This document shows positions 45,393 through 54,500 of a stretch of DNA of 64,000 nt, piece after piece. The stretch is from contig NZ_VDUZ01000013.1 of NCBI RefSeq assembly GCF_008039615.1, positions 62,001 through 126,000 of the forward strand. The letters are read 5' to 3'. The notes beneath the pieces are model-generated. The model saw only the letters and a list, made by a program, of their open reading frames with translations, was not told the origin of the DNA and made no database searches. The DNA is from Vineibacter terrae. Lineage in GTDB: Bacteria > Pseudomonadota > Alphaproteobacteria > Reyranellales > Reyranellaceae. Numbering within the stretch: position 1 is the stretch's first letter; every line of letters starts with the position of its first letter. A program made the translations under genes and the position numbers.

Positions 45393-46964
45393 TCAGAGCG
45401 ACAGGTCCAGACCCTTGTAGAAGGTGTTCTGGTAGAGCATGTGGGGTCGCACGCCCTTCAGCTTCTTGTTGGTGACCTGGTACATGTTCGCGTTGACCAC
45501 CGGAAGCCAGAGGAACTCGTCCGTCACACGCTTCTGCACCAGGGCGTAGTACTTCGCCCGGTCCGCCTCGTTCAGGGCGCCGCGGCCGAGCTTCAGCCAT
45601 TCGTCGGTCTGAGGATCCTGCCAGTTCATCCGGTTCGGCGTCGGGACGTTCTTCGAATCGAAGTACAGGTTCATCAGCTCGCCGGCGGAAAGATAGGGGA
45701 CGGCGACCGTCCACAATTCATAGTCCTGCTCCGCCATCTTGGCCGGCGCGATGGTCGAATCCCAGCCCTGCAGGCGCCGGTCGATGCCGATCTTGCGCAG
45801 ATAGCCCTGGATGGCCTCGCTGGTGCGGCCGAAATTGGCGACTTGCACGTAGTAGACCTTGGGCGCGAGCTTCACGCCGTCCTTCTCGCGGATGCCGTCG
45901 GCGCCCATCTTCCAGCCGGCCTCGTCCAGCAGCCTCCTGGCACGCTCGATGTCCTCCTTGACCACGTCCTTGGTCTGCGGATTGAAATCGGGCGCGGCCG
46001 GATCGACGAACGTGGAAGCCGGAACGGCATTGCCAAGGTAGATGCCCTTGGCGATCTCGGCGCGATTGATGGCGATGTTCATGGCCTCGCGCACGCGCCG
46101 GTCCGAGACCATGGGCCGGGTGATCTTGAAGCCGTAGTACACGAGCTGGAACACCGGCTGGGCCTCCTGGACCGCCAGGTTCGGCGCCTTCTGCGCCTGC
46201 TGGATGAACTGCAGCGGGAATTGATGGGTGAAGTCGAACTGGCCGCCCAGCATGCCGGCGACCCGGGCCGAATCCTCGGGGATGATCTTGATCGACAGCC
46301 GCTCGAACTTCACGGGCCCCTTGTTCTGGTACATCGACGGGCCCCACTTGTAGGCGTCGTGGCGCTTGAGCACGATCTCGGTACGCGGCTGCCAGGAGAC
46401 GAAGCACCATGGGCCGGTGCCGTCCACGCCTTTGATGCCGTAGTCCTTGCCCAGGGCCTCGACGCTCTGGCGGCTGTGGATCACGTTGGTGAACATGGTG
46501 AGCTGCAGCAGCAGCTCGGAGAACGGCTCCTTGAGCTCGTACTCGACCGTATAGGGATCGATGGCGCGCAGCTCCCTGATGTCGCCGGCGCGCCACCCGA
46601 ACGGCGCCTTGGTCTCGGGGTCCTTGAGCCGCTTGAAGCTGTAGACGACGTCCTCGGCGGTGAACTTCTTGCCGCTGCAGAAGGTCACGTCCTCGCGCAG
46701 CTTGAACGTGTAGATGCGGCCATCCTCGCTGATATTCCAGGACTTCGCCAGATAGGGAACCACGGTCTTGCCATCCCAGTCGAGCGCAACCAGGGTGTCC
46801 TGCACCATGTTGACGATGTCGGCGGTCGGCGACCAGGTCGTGCGTTGCGCGTCGTAGTGCGGCGCATCGAGCGACTTCATTACGTTCAGTGTCTGGGCGT
46901 CGGCATCCGACAGGGCGCCGGCCACCACCAGCGCTGCCACGGCGCCACGCAATGTCGTTCGCAT
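45393..46964 (-). CDS. peptide ABC transporter substrate-binding protein, paralog 2 (family 5)
   Basis: A 523-residue SBP_bac_5 protein, same length as its two neighbours. Signal peptide ends near SDADAQ (about 24). The core matches paralogs 1 and 3 over long stretches, for example RHDAYKWGPSMYQNKGPVKF and EDSARVAGMLGGQFD, with differences in the loops lining the ligand cleft (QFIQQAQKAPNLAVQEAQ). ATG 46964 follows GGGGAGGA. It starts 12 bases after the stop of paralog 3. Confidence 0.9.
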   Translation of the reverse strand: MRTTLRGAVAALVVAGALSDADAQTLNVMKSLDAPHYDAQRTTWSPTADIVNMVQDTLVALDWDGKTVVPYLAKSWNISEDGRIYTFKLREDVTFCSGKKFTAEDVVYSFKRLKDPETKAPFGWRAGDIRELRAIDPYTVEYELKEPFSELLLQLTMFTNVIHSRQSVEALGKDYGIKGVDGTGPWCFVSWQPRTEIVLKRHDAYKWGPSMYQNKGPVKFERLSIKIIPEDSARVAGMLGGQFDFTHQFPLQFIQQAQKAPNLAVQEAQPVFQLVYYGFKITRPMVSDRRVREAMNIAINRAEIAKGIYLGNAVPASTFVDPAAPDFNPQTKDVVKEDIERARRLLDEAGWKMGADGIREKDGVKLAPKVYYVQVANFGRTSEAIQGYLRKIGIDRRLQGWDSTIAPAKMAEQDYELWTVAVPYLSAGELMNLYFDSKNVPTPNRMNWQDPQTDEWLKLGRGALNEADRAKYYALVQKRVTDEFLWLPVVNANMYQVTNKKLKGVRPHMLYQNTFYKGLDLSL

Positions 46965-46976
46965 CGGATCCTCCCC

Positions 46977-48548
46977 TCAGAACGAGAAATCGAGCCCCTT
47001 GTAGAACGTGTTCTGGTAGATCATGTGCGGCCGGCCGCCCTTGAGCTTGCGGCTGCTCACCATGTGCATGTGGATGTTGAGGACCGGCATCCAGAGGTGC
47101 TCCTCGGTCACCTTCTGCTGCACCAGCCCGTAATAGCGGGTGCGGTCGGCCGCATCGAGCGCCGACCGGCCGAGCCGCAGCCATTCATCCGTCTCGGCGT
47201 CCTTCCAGTTCATCCGGTTGGGCGTCGGTATGTTGCGGGAATCGAAATAGATGTTCACCAGGTCGCCGGCCGACAGATAGGGGACGGTCACCGACCAGAT
47301 CTCGTAGTCCTGCTCGGCCATCTTGGCGGCGGCGATGGTCGAGTCCCACGGCTGCAGCTGCCAGTGGACGCCGATGCGGCGCAGATAGCCCTGGATCGCC
47401 TCGGCGACCCGCGGCGTGTTGCCGGACTGGGTATAGTAGACCTTGGGCGTGAGCTTGATGCCGTCCTTCTCGCGGATGCCGTCGGCGCCGACCTTCCAGC
47501 CCGCCTCGTCGAGCAGTTTCCTGGCACGCTCGACGTCTTCGTGGACGATATCCTTGGTCTTGGGCGCATAGTCCAGTGCTTCCGGATCGACATAGGTGAA
47601 GGCCGGATCGGCATTGCCCAGCAGGATGCTTCTGGCGATCTCGGCGCGGTTTATGGCGATGCTCATGGCCTCGCGCACGCGCCGGTCCGACACCATCGGC
47701 CGCGTCGTCTTGAAGCCGAAATACAGGAGCTGGAAGTTGGGCTTGGCCTCCTGCACCTGCAGCATCGGTGCCGTCTTGGCCTGGGCGATGAACTGCGCCG
47801 GGAACTGGTTGGTGATGTCGAACTGGCCCGCCATCATCGCCGCGACGCGGCTGGATTCCTCCGGCACGACCTTGATCACCAGCCGCTCGAACTTCACGGG
47901 GCCCTTGTTGGCGTACATGGCCGGACCCCAGCGGTAGGCATCGTGGCGCTTCAGCACGATCTCGGTGCGTGGCTGCCAGGAGGCAAGGCACCACGGGCCG
48001 GTGCCGTCGGCCGCCTTGACGCCGTAGTCCTTGCCCAGCGCCTCGACGCTGTCGCGGTTGTGGATGGCGTTGGTGAACATCGTGAGCTGCAGCAGCAGGT
48101 CGGCGTAGGGCTCCTCCAGCTCGTAGATGACGGTGTGCGGGTCGGGCGCGCGCAAATCCTTGATCCGGCCGGCGCGCCACGCGAAGGGTCCCTTCAGCGC
48201 CGGGTCGGTGAGGCGCTTGAAGGAGAAGACGACATCGTCGGCGGTCAGCTTCTTGCCGCTGCAGAACTGCACGTCGTCGCGCAGCCTGAAGGTATACGTC
48301 CTGCCGTCCGGGCTGACCTCCCACGACCTGGCGAGGTTGGGGATCGGCGTCCGGCCGTCCCAGTCGAGCGCCACCAGGGTGTCCTGGAACATGTTGACGA
48401 TGTCGGAGGTCGGCCCCCAGGTCGTGCGCTGCGCATCGTAGTGCGGCGCGTCGATCGCCTTCATCATGTTCAAGGTCTGCGCCGGGGCGGCCGGAACAGC
48501 TCCGGCCATGCCGATCATGGCGCCAATGCCCAGCAGCACCTTCCGCAT
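46977..48548 (-). CDS. peptide ABC transporter substrate-binding protein, paralog 3 (family 5)
   Basis: A 523-residue SBP_bac_5 protein with a signal peptide ending APAQ (about 24). It is the most diverged of the three (PAMYANKGPVKFERLVIKVV and PEESSRVAAMMAGQFD). ATG 48548 follows AGGGAGG. In transcription order it comes first of the three, after the permeases and separated from them by palindrome copy 5. Confidence 0.9.
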   Translation of the reverse strand: MRKVLLGIGAMIGMAGAVPAAPAQTLNMMKAIDAPHYDAQRTTWGPTSDIVNMFQDTLVALDWDGRTPIPNLARSWEVSPDGRTYTFRLRDDVQFCSGKKLTADDVVFSFKRLTDPALKGPFAWRAGRIKDLRAPDPHTVIYELEEPYADLLLQLTMFTNAIHNRDSVEALGKDYGVKAADGTGPWCLASWQPRTEIVLKRHDAYRWGPAMYANKGPVKFERLVIKVVPEESSRVAAMMAGQFDITNQFPAQFIAQAKTAPMLQVQEAKPNFQLLYFGFKTTRPMVSDRRVREAMSIAINRAEIARSILLGNADPAFTYVDPEALDYAPKTKDIVHEDVERARKLLDEAGWKVGADGIREKDGIKLTPKVYYTQSGNTPRVAEAIQGYLRRIGVHWQLQPWDSTIAAAKMAEQDYEIWSVTVPYLSAGDLVNIYFDSRNIPTPNRMNWKDAETDEWLRLGRSALDAADRTRYYGLVQQKVTEEHLWMPVLNIHMHMVSSRKLKGGRPHMIYQNTFYKGLDFSF

Positions 48549-48643
48549 CGTCGCCTCCCTGTGGCGATTATTTTTCTCGCTGTTCGTATTTCTCGTGCCT
48601 GTGAAGCGCGGGGGATCGCATTTCGCCGCTTGGCGACGCGAGC

Positions 48644-48729
48644 GTCATCCCGAGCGCAGCGAGGGATCTCCTGCAAATGGCGCGGGGTGCGTCTTGCCGC
48701 AGGAGATCCCTCGCTGCGCTCGGGATGAC
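48644..48729. repeat. 86-bp intergenic palindrome, copy 5
   Basis: Arms pair perfectly over about 31 bases. It sits within the transporter operon, between the permease gene dppC and the first binding-protein gene. Such a hairpin could stabilise the 3' end of the upstream mRNA and make expression of permeases and binding proteins unequal. Confidence 0.92.
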
Positions 48730-48774
48730 GGTGGCTGCCCACGCCCCGCTGCCTGTGAAGGAAAACGCGGACCA

Positions 48775-49668
48775 TCATTGCTGCAGCCTCGGATCGAGCA
48801 CGTCGCGCAGGGCGTCGCCCAGCAGGTTCGCCGCCAGCACGATGATGAAGATCGCCAGGCTGGGGATGGTGGCGATGTGCGGCGCCATGAACAGGAAGTC
48901 GCGGCCCTGCGCTGCCATCATGCCGAGCTCGGCCGTCGGCGGCTGGGCACCCATGCCGAGAAAGCCCAGCGCCGAGCCGATCAGGATGATCTGGCCGAAA
49001 CGCAGGGTCAGGAACACGAAGATCGTGGAGATGCAGTTCAGCGTGAGGTAGCGCCAGATCAGGGTCGTGTCCGAGACCCCGACGGCCCGTCCGGCCTCCA
49101 TGAATTCCTGCCCCATGACGCCGACGGCGGCGCCGCGCGCGACCCGCGCGACGTCGGGGATGGTGGCGACCACCAGCGCGACGATCACCGCGGTGAGGCC
49201 GGCGCCGAAGATGGCGGCGACGGCCAGTCCGATCAGGATCGCCGGGAAGGCGAGCATGATGTCCACGAGGCGCATGATCCAGCCGTCGAGGCGGCGATAG
49301 AACGCCGCCAGGATGCCCAGCGCGCCGCCGAGGACACCGCCGAGGATGACGCCGATCAGGCCCAGCAGCAGCGTGTTGCGCGCGCCGAAGATCACGCGGC
49401 TCAGGATGTCGCGCCCGGTGTTGTCGGTGCCGAACCAGTGCTCGGCGCTGGGTGGCTGCATCGCCTTGGCGAGATCGGTGTAGTAGGGGTCGTAAGGCGC
49501 GACCCAGGGGGCGAAGATCGCGGCCAGCACCGTCGCCGACAGTACCACGGAAGCGGCGAACGCCACCTTGTCGCGCGCCAGGCGACGCAGCAGGCCGGCG
49601 CGGCCGGGCAGCGCCGATTCGGTCGGGACGGTCGGAGCCGACGGCGAGTCGACGGTCTGGACGGTCAT
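48775..49668 (-). CDS. dppC: peptide ABC transporter permease DppC-like
   Basis: A 297-residue binding-protein-dependent permease. It has an N-terminal cytoplasmic stretch, first membrane helix near 35-57, the OppC-type sequence WFGTDNTGRDILSRVIFGAR, and the EAA-loop GQEFMEAGRAVGVSDTTLIWRYL that contacts the ATPase. Six helices are predicted. It overlaps the upstream dppB gene by 4 bases (49665-49668). Confidence 0.92.
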   Translation of the reverse strand: MTVQTVDSPSAPTVPTESALPGRAGLLRRLARDKVAFAASVVLSATVLAAIFAPWVAPYDPYYTDLAKAMQPPSAEHWFGTDNTGRDILSRVIFGARNTLLLGLIGVILGGVLGGALGILAAFYRRLDGWIMRLVDIMLAFPAILIGLAVAAIFGAGLTAVIVALVVATIPDVARVARGAAVGVMGQEFMEAGRAVGVSDTTLIWRYLTLNCISTIFVFLTLRFGQIILIGSALGFLGMGAQPPTAELGMMAAQGRDFLFMAPHIATIPSLAIFIIVLAANLLGDALRDVLDPRLQQ

Positions 49669-50603
49669 CCGCGCTGCACCCTCGGATCGAGATAGACGTA
49701 GAGGACGTCGACGATGAGGTTGATCATCAGGAAGGCGACCGCCAGGATCATGATCGCTCCCTGCGCGGTCGGGAAGTCGCTGGACACGATGGCGCCCACG
49801 GCGAGGCGCCCGACGCCGGGCCAGGCGAACATCGTCTCCGTCACCACGGCGCCGCCCAGCAGGAAAGCGGCCTGCAGGCCGATCAGAGTGACGACCGGGA
49901 TCAGCGCGTTGCGCAGCGCGTGGTGCACGATCACCACGGTCTCGCGCAGCCCCTTGGCCCGCGCCGTGCGCACGAAATCGGCGCCCAGCACTTCAAGCAC
50001 GGCGGTGCGGGTCAGCCGGGCGATCGGGCCGATCAGCACGCTGCCCAGGGTGAGCGCCGGCAGGATCAGGCTGGGCAGGCCGCCGTCCCATATCGGGCCG
50101 GTGCGGCCGGTGAAGGGCAGCAGCGCCCACTTGAAGCCGACATACTGGATCAGGATCAGGCCGATGAAGAACACCGGCATGGACACGCCGGCGACCGAAA
50201 AGGCCATGATGATGCGATCGACGACGCTGCCGCGCTTCACCGCCGCCAGCGTGCCCAGCGCCAGGCCGCAGGGCACGGCCATCACCATGGCGCCCAGCAT
50301 CAGCTCCACCGTCGGGCCGATGGTGTGGGTGAGCTCCTCGCTCACCATCTTGTTGGAGATGATCGAGCGGCCCAGGTCACCCTGCAGCACGCGGCCGATA
50401 TAGTCGATGAACTGCAGCGGGATCGGCCGGTCGAGGCCAAGCTCGAGGCGGATGGCGGCGATGGTCTCGGCCTTCGCTTCCGGGCCGGCGATGATCATCG
50501 CCGGGTCAGCCGGCACAACCTGCAGCAGACAGAAGCACAAGAACAGCACGCCGACCAGAGCGGGGATTGAGATCAGCAGACGATGAAGGATCTGTCGTCC
50601 CAT
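49665..50603 (-). CDS. dppB: peptide ABC transporter permease DppB-like
   Basis: A 312-residue permease with the DppB-type N-terminus (LISIPALVGVLFLCFCLL, then VPADPAM), the signature LGLDRPIPLQFIDYIGRVLQGDLG and an EAA loop VLGADFVRTARAKGLRETVVI. It is the first gene of the seven-gene operon dppB-dppC-SBP3-SBP2-SBP1-dppD-dppF. ATG 50603 has GGGAG 8 bases upstream; GTG 50627 is in frame. The 227 bases upstream hold the promoter and, at 50648-50661, a 5-bp UUCG-loop hairpin on the transcribed strand. Confidence 0.9.
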   Translation of the reverse strand: MGRQILHRLLISIPALVGVLFLCFCLLQVVPADPAMIIAGPEAKAETIAAIRLELGLDRPIPLQFIDYIGRVLQGDLGRSIISNKMVSEELTHTIGPTVELMLGAMVMAVPCGLALGTLAAVKRGSVVDRIIMAFSVAGVSMPVFFIGLILIQYVGFKWALLPFTGRTGPIWDGGLPSLILPALTLGSVLIGPIARLTRTAVLEVLGADFVRTARAKGLRETVVIVHHALRNALIPVVTLIGLQAAFLLGGAVVTETMFAWPGVGRLAVGAIVSSDFPTAQGAIMILAVAFLMINLIVDVLYVYLDPRVQRG

Positions 50604-50830
50604 GCGTCGTCTCCCGGCCGATCGCACCAGGAGAACAGACGGGCGTTCACGCCGAAGCGTGTTGTCCGTCAGTCCACCCCTGGACGGCCGCTGCGCGAGA
50701 TTTCACACGCGACCTTGTTGTCTGGCCATTGCGGAAGTCGTTGCTCCCGCGCGTTTTCCTCACTTGTCGTCACGCTTGCAGCTTTCGTCGGACGAGTCAA
50801 ACGGCGGCTTTCGCATGTCGGGATCGGCCG

Positions 50831-51427
50831 CTAACCGGCGAGAGCGCGAGGCAGGGGATACTCGCCGGAGACGATGCGGGCGCTGAGGACTTCGAGGGTC
50901 ACGCGCTGGGACATTGCGGCGCGCTGCAGGATGCGGAAGGCCTCGGCCTCGCCGATCTGGGCCTGGTTCATGATCCGCAGGACGGCCGAGAAGAGAATGC
51001 GCCGCGACCGCAGGCGTTCCTCGGCCGATGCCAGCTTGCGGCGCATGGCCTGGATCAGCGCGAACTGGTGCAGCGCGATGGCCAGCGAGGAGTAGATGCC
51101 GGTCGGCCGGATCGGCTTCATCAGATAGGCCGACGGCTGGCGCGCCAGCATCGCCTGCAGGCGGCTGGGTGTCTCGGATCCGATCAAGGCCACTGTCGGC
51201 ACGTCGATGTCGGGGTGGGCCTCGTCGGACTCGACCGCAAATCCGGCATCGGCGTCGAAGAAGAAGATGTCGACACCCTCGCACGGTGCTGCAGCGCCGC
51301 TGTCGAGCGTCGTGACCTTGAGGCCGAGCACCTCGAGCTGTGCCGCCAGCACGGTGCGGTCGCGGCCGGGGCAGTGATCGATCAGGGCGTGCAGGCCGCG
51401 AAACGACGGCAGGTTGCGCCGGCTCAT
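50831..51427 (-). CDS. amiR: AmiR-type receiver-ANTAR antiterminator
   Basis: A 198-residue response-regulator-like protein. The N-terminal half is a degenerate receiver domain (FFFDADAGF instead of the phosphorylatable Asp set), followed by a coiled helix (LIQAMRRKLASAEERL) and a C-terminal three-helix ANTAR domain with FSAVLRIMNQAQIGEAEAFR and LQRAAMSQRVTLEVLSARIV. In Pseudomonas AmiR this protein binds a leader RNA hairpin and prevents termination; AmiC holds it inactive until amide binds. The start overlaps the amiC-like stop by 4 bases (51424-51427), so both are made in fixed ratio. The target is probably the leader upstream of the divergent amidase operon. Confidence 0.87.
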   Translation of the reverse strand: MSRRNLPSFRGLHALIDHCPGRDRTVLAAQLEVLGLKVTTLDSGAAAPCEGVDIFFFDADAGFAVESDEAHPDIDVPTVALIGSETPSRLQAMLARQPSAYLMKPIRPTGIYSSLAIALHQFALIQAMRRKLASAEERLRSRRILFSAVLRIMNQAQIGEAEAFRILQRAAMSQRVTLEVLSARIVSGEYPLPRALAG

Positions 51428-52626
51428 TTGACGACCCGCAGGCCGTTGGTGGCCCGGGCCTCGCCGGCGGGCCGGCCGCGCGCGCGGCGTGTCAGCGCGT
51501 CGAGGTCGAGCCATGTGAGGTAGGGGTCGGGCTTCACGGGTGCGGCCGCCGTGTCCAGGATCTCGAAGCTGAAGCCCCCGCGCGATCGCGCCAGCCGCGG
51601 GGTCAGGTAGCAGTGGTTGTTGTCGGGGTCGACCTTCACCGGCCCTTGCGGGGCGCTGAGCTCGTCGCGATAGGCGGCCGTCCGCACGGCCTGCACGTCC
51701 GTGGTGCCGGCGCGGCGGATGGCGCGGGCGAGCAGGATGGCGCACAGGTAGGATGCCTCGGCGTCGACCGAGGGCAGATTGCTGCTGCCGAACATCTCGC
51801 GATAGCGGCGCACGAAGGCGCGGTTCTCCGGCGTGTCGATGCTCGAGAAGTAGACCGACGACGTGATGTGCCCCACCGATGCCCGCGGCCCGATGAGGCG
51901 CAGCTCCGGCTCGCACAGGCTGCAGCTCAGGATCGGCGGGCGCGGTGCGGCGCGCAGCGCGCCCTGCGACTGGGCGCGATAGAGCTCGCGATGGAAGCGG
52001 TAGCTGGCCTCGCCGACCAGGGTGTTGAAGATGATCGGCGGCTGGCGCTCGACGATCTCGCGCACGATGTGGTCGATCTGCGTATCGCCCAGCGCGACCA
52101 GGCGCTTGGCGATGATGCTACCGCCAGCCGCCGACACGATCTCCTGCAGCACGCGGTTGGTCTCCCACGTCCACAGGTAGTTGGCGCCGACGCAATAGAC
52201 GCTGGTGCCCAGCGTCTCGATCATGTAGCGCGCCAGCGGCACGATGTGCTGGTTGGGCGCGGCGCCGACATAGATCACGTTGTCGCTGTTCTCGAAGCCC
52301 TCGTAGCGGGCCGAGTGCCACAGCAGGCGGTCGTAGCGCTCGATCAGCGGCAGGACCTGCTTGCGCGAAGCGGAGGTGTAGCAGCCGACGATGTGCCGCA
52401 CGGCCTTGTCGCGGATCAGCAGCTCGCAATGCTCCTCATACGTTTCCAGCTCGCCGCCGGGATCGAACACCAGCGGCGCGATCTGGAAATCGAACTCGGG
52501 GCTGGCGTTCACCTGCTCGACGGCGAGCGTGAGGCCGTTGAGCATCTCGCGCCCGACCAGGCCGTAAGGGCCGGTCAGCGAGTAGAGAACGCCGATATGG
52601 ACCGTCTCGCGTCGACGCTTTGCCAT
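51424..52626 (-). CDS. amiC: AmiC-type amide sensor (periplasmic-binding-protein fold, cytoplasmic)
   Basis: A 400-residue Peripla_BP_5 protein similar in length to AmiC (about 385), beginning VHIGVLYSLTGPYGLVGREM. Other marks are HIVGCYTSASRKQVLPLIERY and VYCVGANYLWTWETNRVLQEI. From ATG 52626 there is no signal peptide, as expected for a cytoplasmic regulator rather than a transport protein. AmiC binds short amides and releases AmiR. A longer frame to 52752 lacks homology. It is adjacent to and divergent from the amidase genes. Confidence 0.85.
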   Translation of the reverse strand: MAKRRRETVHIGVLYSLTGPYGLVGREMLNGLTLAVEQVNASPEFDFQIAPLVFDPGGELETYEEHCELLIRDKAVRHIVGCYTSASRKQVLPLIERYDRLLWHSARYEGFENSDNVIYVGAAPNQHIVPLARYMIETLGTSVYCVGANYLWTWETNRVLQEIVSAAGGSIIAKRLVALGDTQIDHIVREIVERQPPIIFNTLVGEASYRFHRELYRAQSQGALRAAPRPPILSCSLCEPELRLIGPRASVGHITSSVYFSSIDTPENRAFVRRYREMFGSSNLPSVDAEASYLCAILLARAIRRAGTTDVQAVRTAAYRDELSAPQGPVKVDPDNNHCYLTPRLARSRGGFSFEILDTAAAPVKPDPYLTWLDLDALTRRARGRPAGEARATNGLRVVK

Positions 52627-52741
52627 GATGCCCACCCCGCGGCGAGGGTGGCCGCGTCCGGTCCCGTTCGTCAAGCTGCTTGGCAGGGCGCGCACCTGGC
52701 GCGGCGATGCGCGCTCACATTGCTTGTCCGTTACAAACACA

Positions 52742-52770
52742 TTGACAGTCATCAGAGCGGATATGACTAT
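52742..52770 (+). promoter_or_regulatory. candidate sigma-70 promoter of the amidase operon
   Basis: TTGACA (52742-52747), 17-base spacer, GACTAT (52765-52770). Perfect -35 and weak -10. Transcription would begin near 52777, giving a leader of about 205 bases before the ATG at 52983, consistent with an antitermination-controlled operon. Confidence 0.45.
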
Positions 52771-52776
52771 CTAACG

Positions 52777-52982
52777 AGGATTAGATCAAAAAGAACGCCA
52801 TCGCGCGAGGACAAGGGCGTCCACCACCGCGCAGCCATGGCGATAAAGGGCCAACGCGCCCGAGACAGCAGACATGCGGGGCTGATGCAGCCTCGAACCG
52901 GCAACAGGGCCTGAAGGTTCCGCGAGGAGCCATCGGGCGCCTGTTGCTTTGCGGGATGTGGTGCAGGTGGGGGGCGGCGAGG
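52777..52982 (+). promoter_or_regulatory. amidase operon leader with ANTAR-type hairpins
   Basis: The predicted leader contains a 4-bp stem GGAC/GTCC (52809-52812, 52819-52822) closing the hexaloop AAGGGC, which has A at position 1 and G at position 4, the signature of ANTAR targets. A second hexaloop hairpin, GGGC-CAACGC-GCCC, lies at 52848-52861 but lacks A1/G4. Further on, CCTCGAACC (52891-52899) pairs with GGTT...CGAGG (52916-52927), while GCAACAGG (52901-52908) in its loop can pair with CCTGTTGC (52940-52947). These two structures compete, as expected of an antiterminator/terminator switch. No U-tract is seen. Confidence 0.5.
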
Positions 52983-54500
52983 ATGCCGGTCAGATTGCCA
53001 AGCGTCGAGCAGCTTGCTGGAATCGCGCGGTCGTTCGGGCTGTCGCTGAGCGGCGACGACCTGGCGTCGTTCCGCGACCTGATGCGGGGGCCGATTGCCT
53101 CCTGCGCGCGCCTCGATGCGCTCGTCGAGCCCAAGCTGCCCGTGAAATATGCACGGGCGCCGGGCTATCGGCCGTCGGCAGAGGAGAATCCCTACAACGC
53201 CTGGTACTGGAAGACGGATATTCCCGGCGCCGCCTCAGGGCTGCTGGCGGGCAAGAAGGTGGCCATCAAGGACAACATCTGCGTCGCCGGCGTGCCGATG
53301 ATGAACGGCTCGCAGCTGCTGGAAGGCTACGTGCCGGAGATCGACGCCACGGTGGTGAGCCGCATCCTCGATGCCGGCGGCACGATCGCGGGCAAGGCGG
53401 CGTGCGAGGATCTATGCTTCTCAGGCGCCAGCCACACCTGCGCCACCGGCCCGATCCGCAATCCGCACAACGTCAAGCACAGCGCCGGCGGGTCATCGGG
53501 CGGCAGCGCCGCCGCCGTCGCCGCCGGTGACGTGCCGATGGCCCTGGGCGGCGACCAGGGCGGCTCGATCCGCACGCCCTCGAGCTGGTGCGGCATCTAC
53601 GGCCTCAAGCCGACCTGGGGCCTGGTGCCGACGACGGGATCGATGCCCATCTCCTACTCGGTCGACCATTGCGGGCCGATGGGCGCCTCGACGGAGGATG
53701 TCGCGCGGCTGCTGGCGGTCATCGCCGGGCATGACGGCCACGATCCGCGCACCCAGCTGGCGCGCACCGACGACTACATGGGCGCGCTGGGACAGGGCAT
53801 CGCGGGCCTGCGCGTGGGCGTGCTGAAGCAGGGCTTCGGCCATCCCGAGAGCGATCCCGAGGTCGACCGCATGGTGCGCGCGGCGATCGACTCCCTGGCC
53901 GGTGCCGGCGCCACGATCTGCGAGGTGTCGGTGCCGATGCACTACGACGGACCGCACATCTGGAGCGGCATCATCCTCGAAGGCGCCGCCGAGATGATGC
54001 TGAAGGGCTACGGCGTGGGCAACAACGTGGCGGCGTACTATCCGCTGTCGATGCAGGAGGCGTTCGCGCGCGGCATGGCCTCGCGCATCAACGATGCGTC
54101 GGAGACGGTGAAGCTGGTGCTGCTGCTGGGCGAGTACCTCCATCGCCACTACCACAACCGCTACCATTCCAAGGCACAGAACTTGCGTGTGCTGCTGCGC
54201 GACGCCTATGCCCAGGCCCTGGGCGACGTCGACATCCTTGCCATGCCGACCATACCGTTCACCGCCACACTGATCCCCGACGCCGACTGTCCGCGCGACA
54301 CCTATGTTGACCGCGCGCTCAACATGCAGGCCAATACCTGTCCGTTCGACGTGAGCGGGAACCCGGCGTTCACGCTGCCCTGCGGCCGCAAGCACGGCCT
54401 GCCGGTGGGCTTGATGCTGGTGGGACGGCATTTCGAGGAGAGCCGGTTGATCGCGGCCGCGGCGGCGTTCGAGGCAATCGGCAGACGAGGAGAGCGATGA
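52983..54500 (+). CDS. amidase signature enzyme 1
   Basis: A 505-residue amidase-signature hydrolase. The Ser-cisSer-Lys triad is visible: Lys in VAIKDNICVAG (about 93), cis-Ser in AGGSSGGSAAAVAAG (about 166) and nucleophile Ser in GGDQGGSIRTPSSWCG (about 190). It cleaves amides to acid and ammonia; the substrate is not predicted but AmiC control and the amide transporter suggest short-chain or aryl amides. ATG 52983 follows GGGGCGGCGAGG. An in-frame upstream ATG (52944) would lie inside the leader hairpin and is rejected. It overlaps the second amidase by 4 bases. Confidence 0.9.
   Translation: MPVRLPSVEQLAGIARSFGLSLSGDDLASFRDLMRGPIASCARLDALVEPKLPVKYARAPGYRPSAEENPYNAWYWKTDIPGAASGLLAGKKVAIKDNICVAGVPMMNGSQLLEGYVPEIDATVVSRILDAGGTIAGKAACEDLCFSGASHTCATGPIRNPHNVKHSAGGSSGGSAAAVAAGDVPMALGGDQGGSIRTPSSWCGIYGLKPTWGLVPTTGSMPISYSVDHCGPMGASTEDVARLLAVIAGHDGHDPRTQLARTDDYMGALGQGIAGLRVGVLKQGFGHPESDPEVDRMVRAAIDSLAGAGATICEVSVPMHYDGPHIWSGIILEGAAEMMLKGYGVGNNVAAYYPLSMQEAFARGMASRINDASETVKLVLLLGEYLHRHYHNRYHSKAQNLRVLLRDAYAQALGDVDILAMPTIPFTATLIPDADCPRDTYVDRALNMQANTCPFDVSGNPAFTLPCGRKHGLPVGLMLVGRHFEESRLIAAAAAFEAIGRRGER

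Noticed and set aside
45150-48728. Plus-strand open frame of about 1190 codons opposite the three binding proteins
   Set aside because: An antisense shadow. The internal repetition comes from the three paralogous genes on the other strand.
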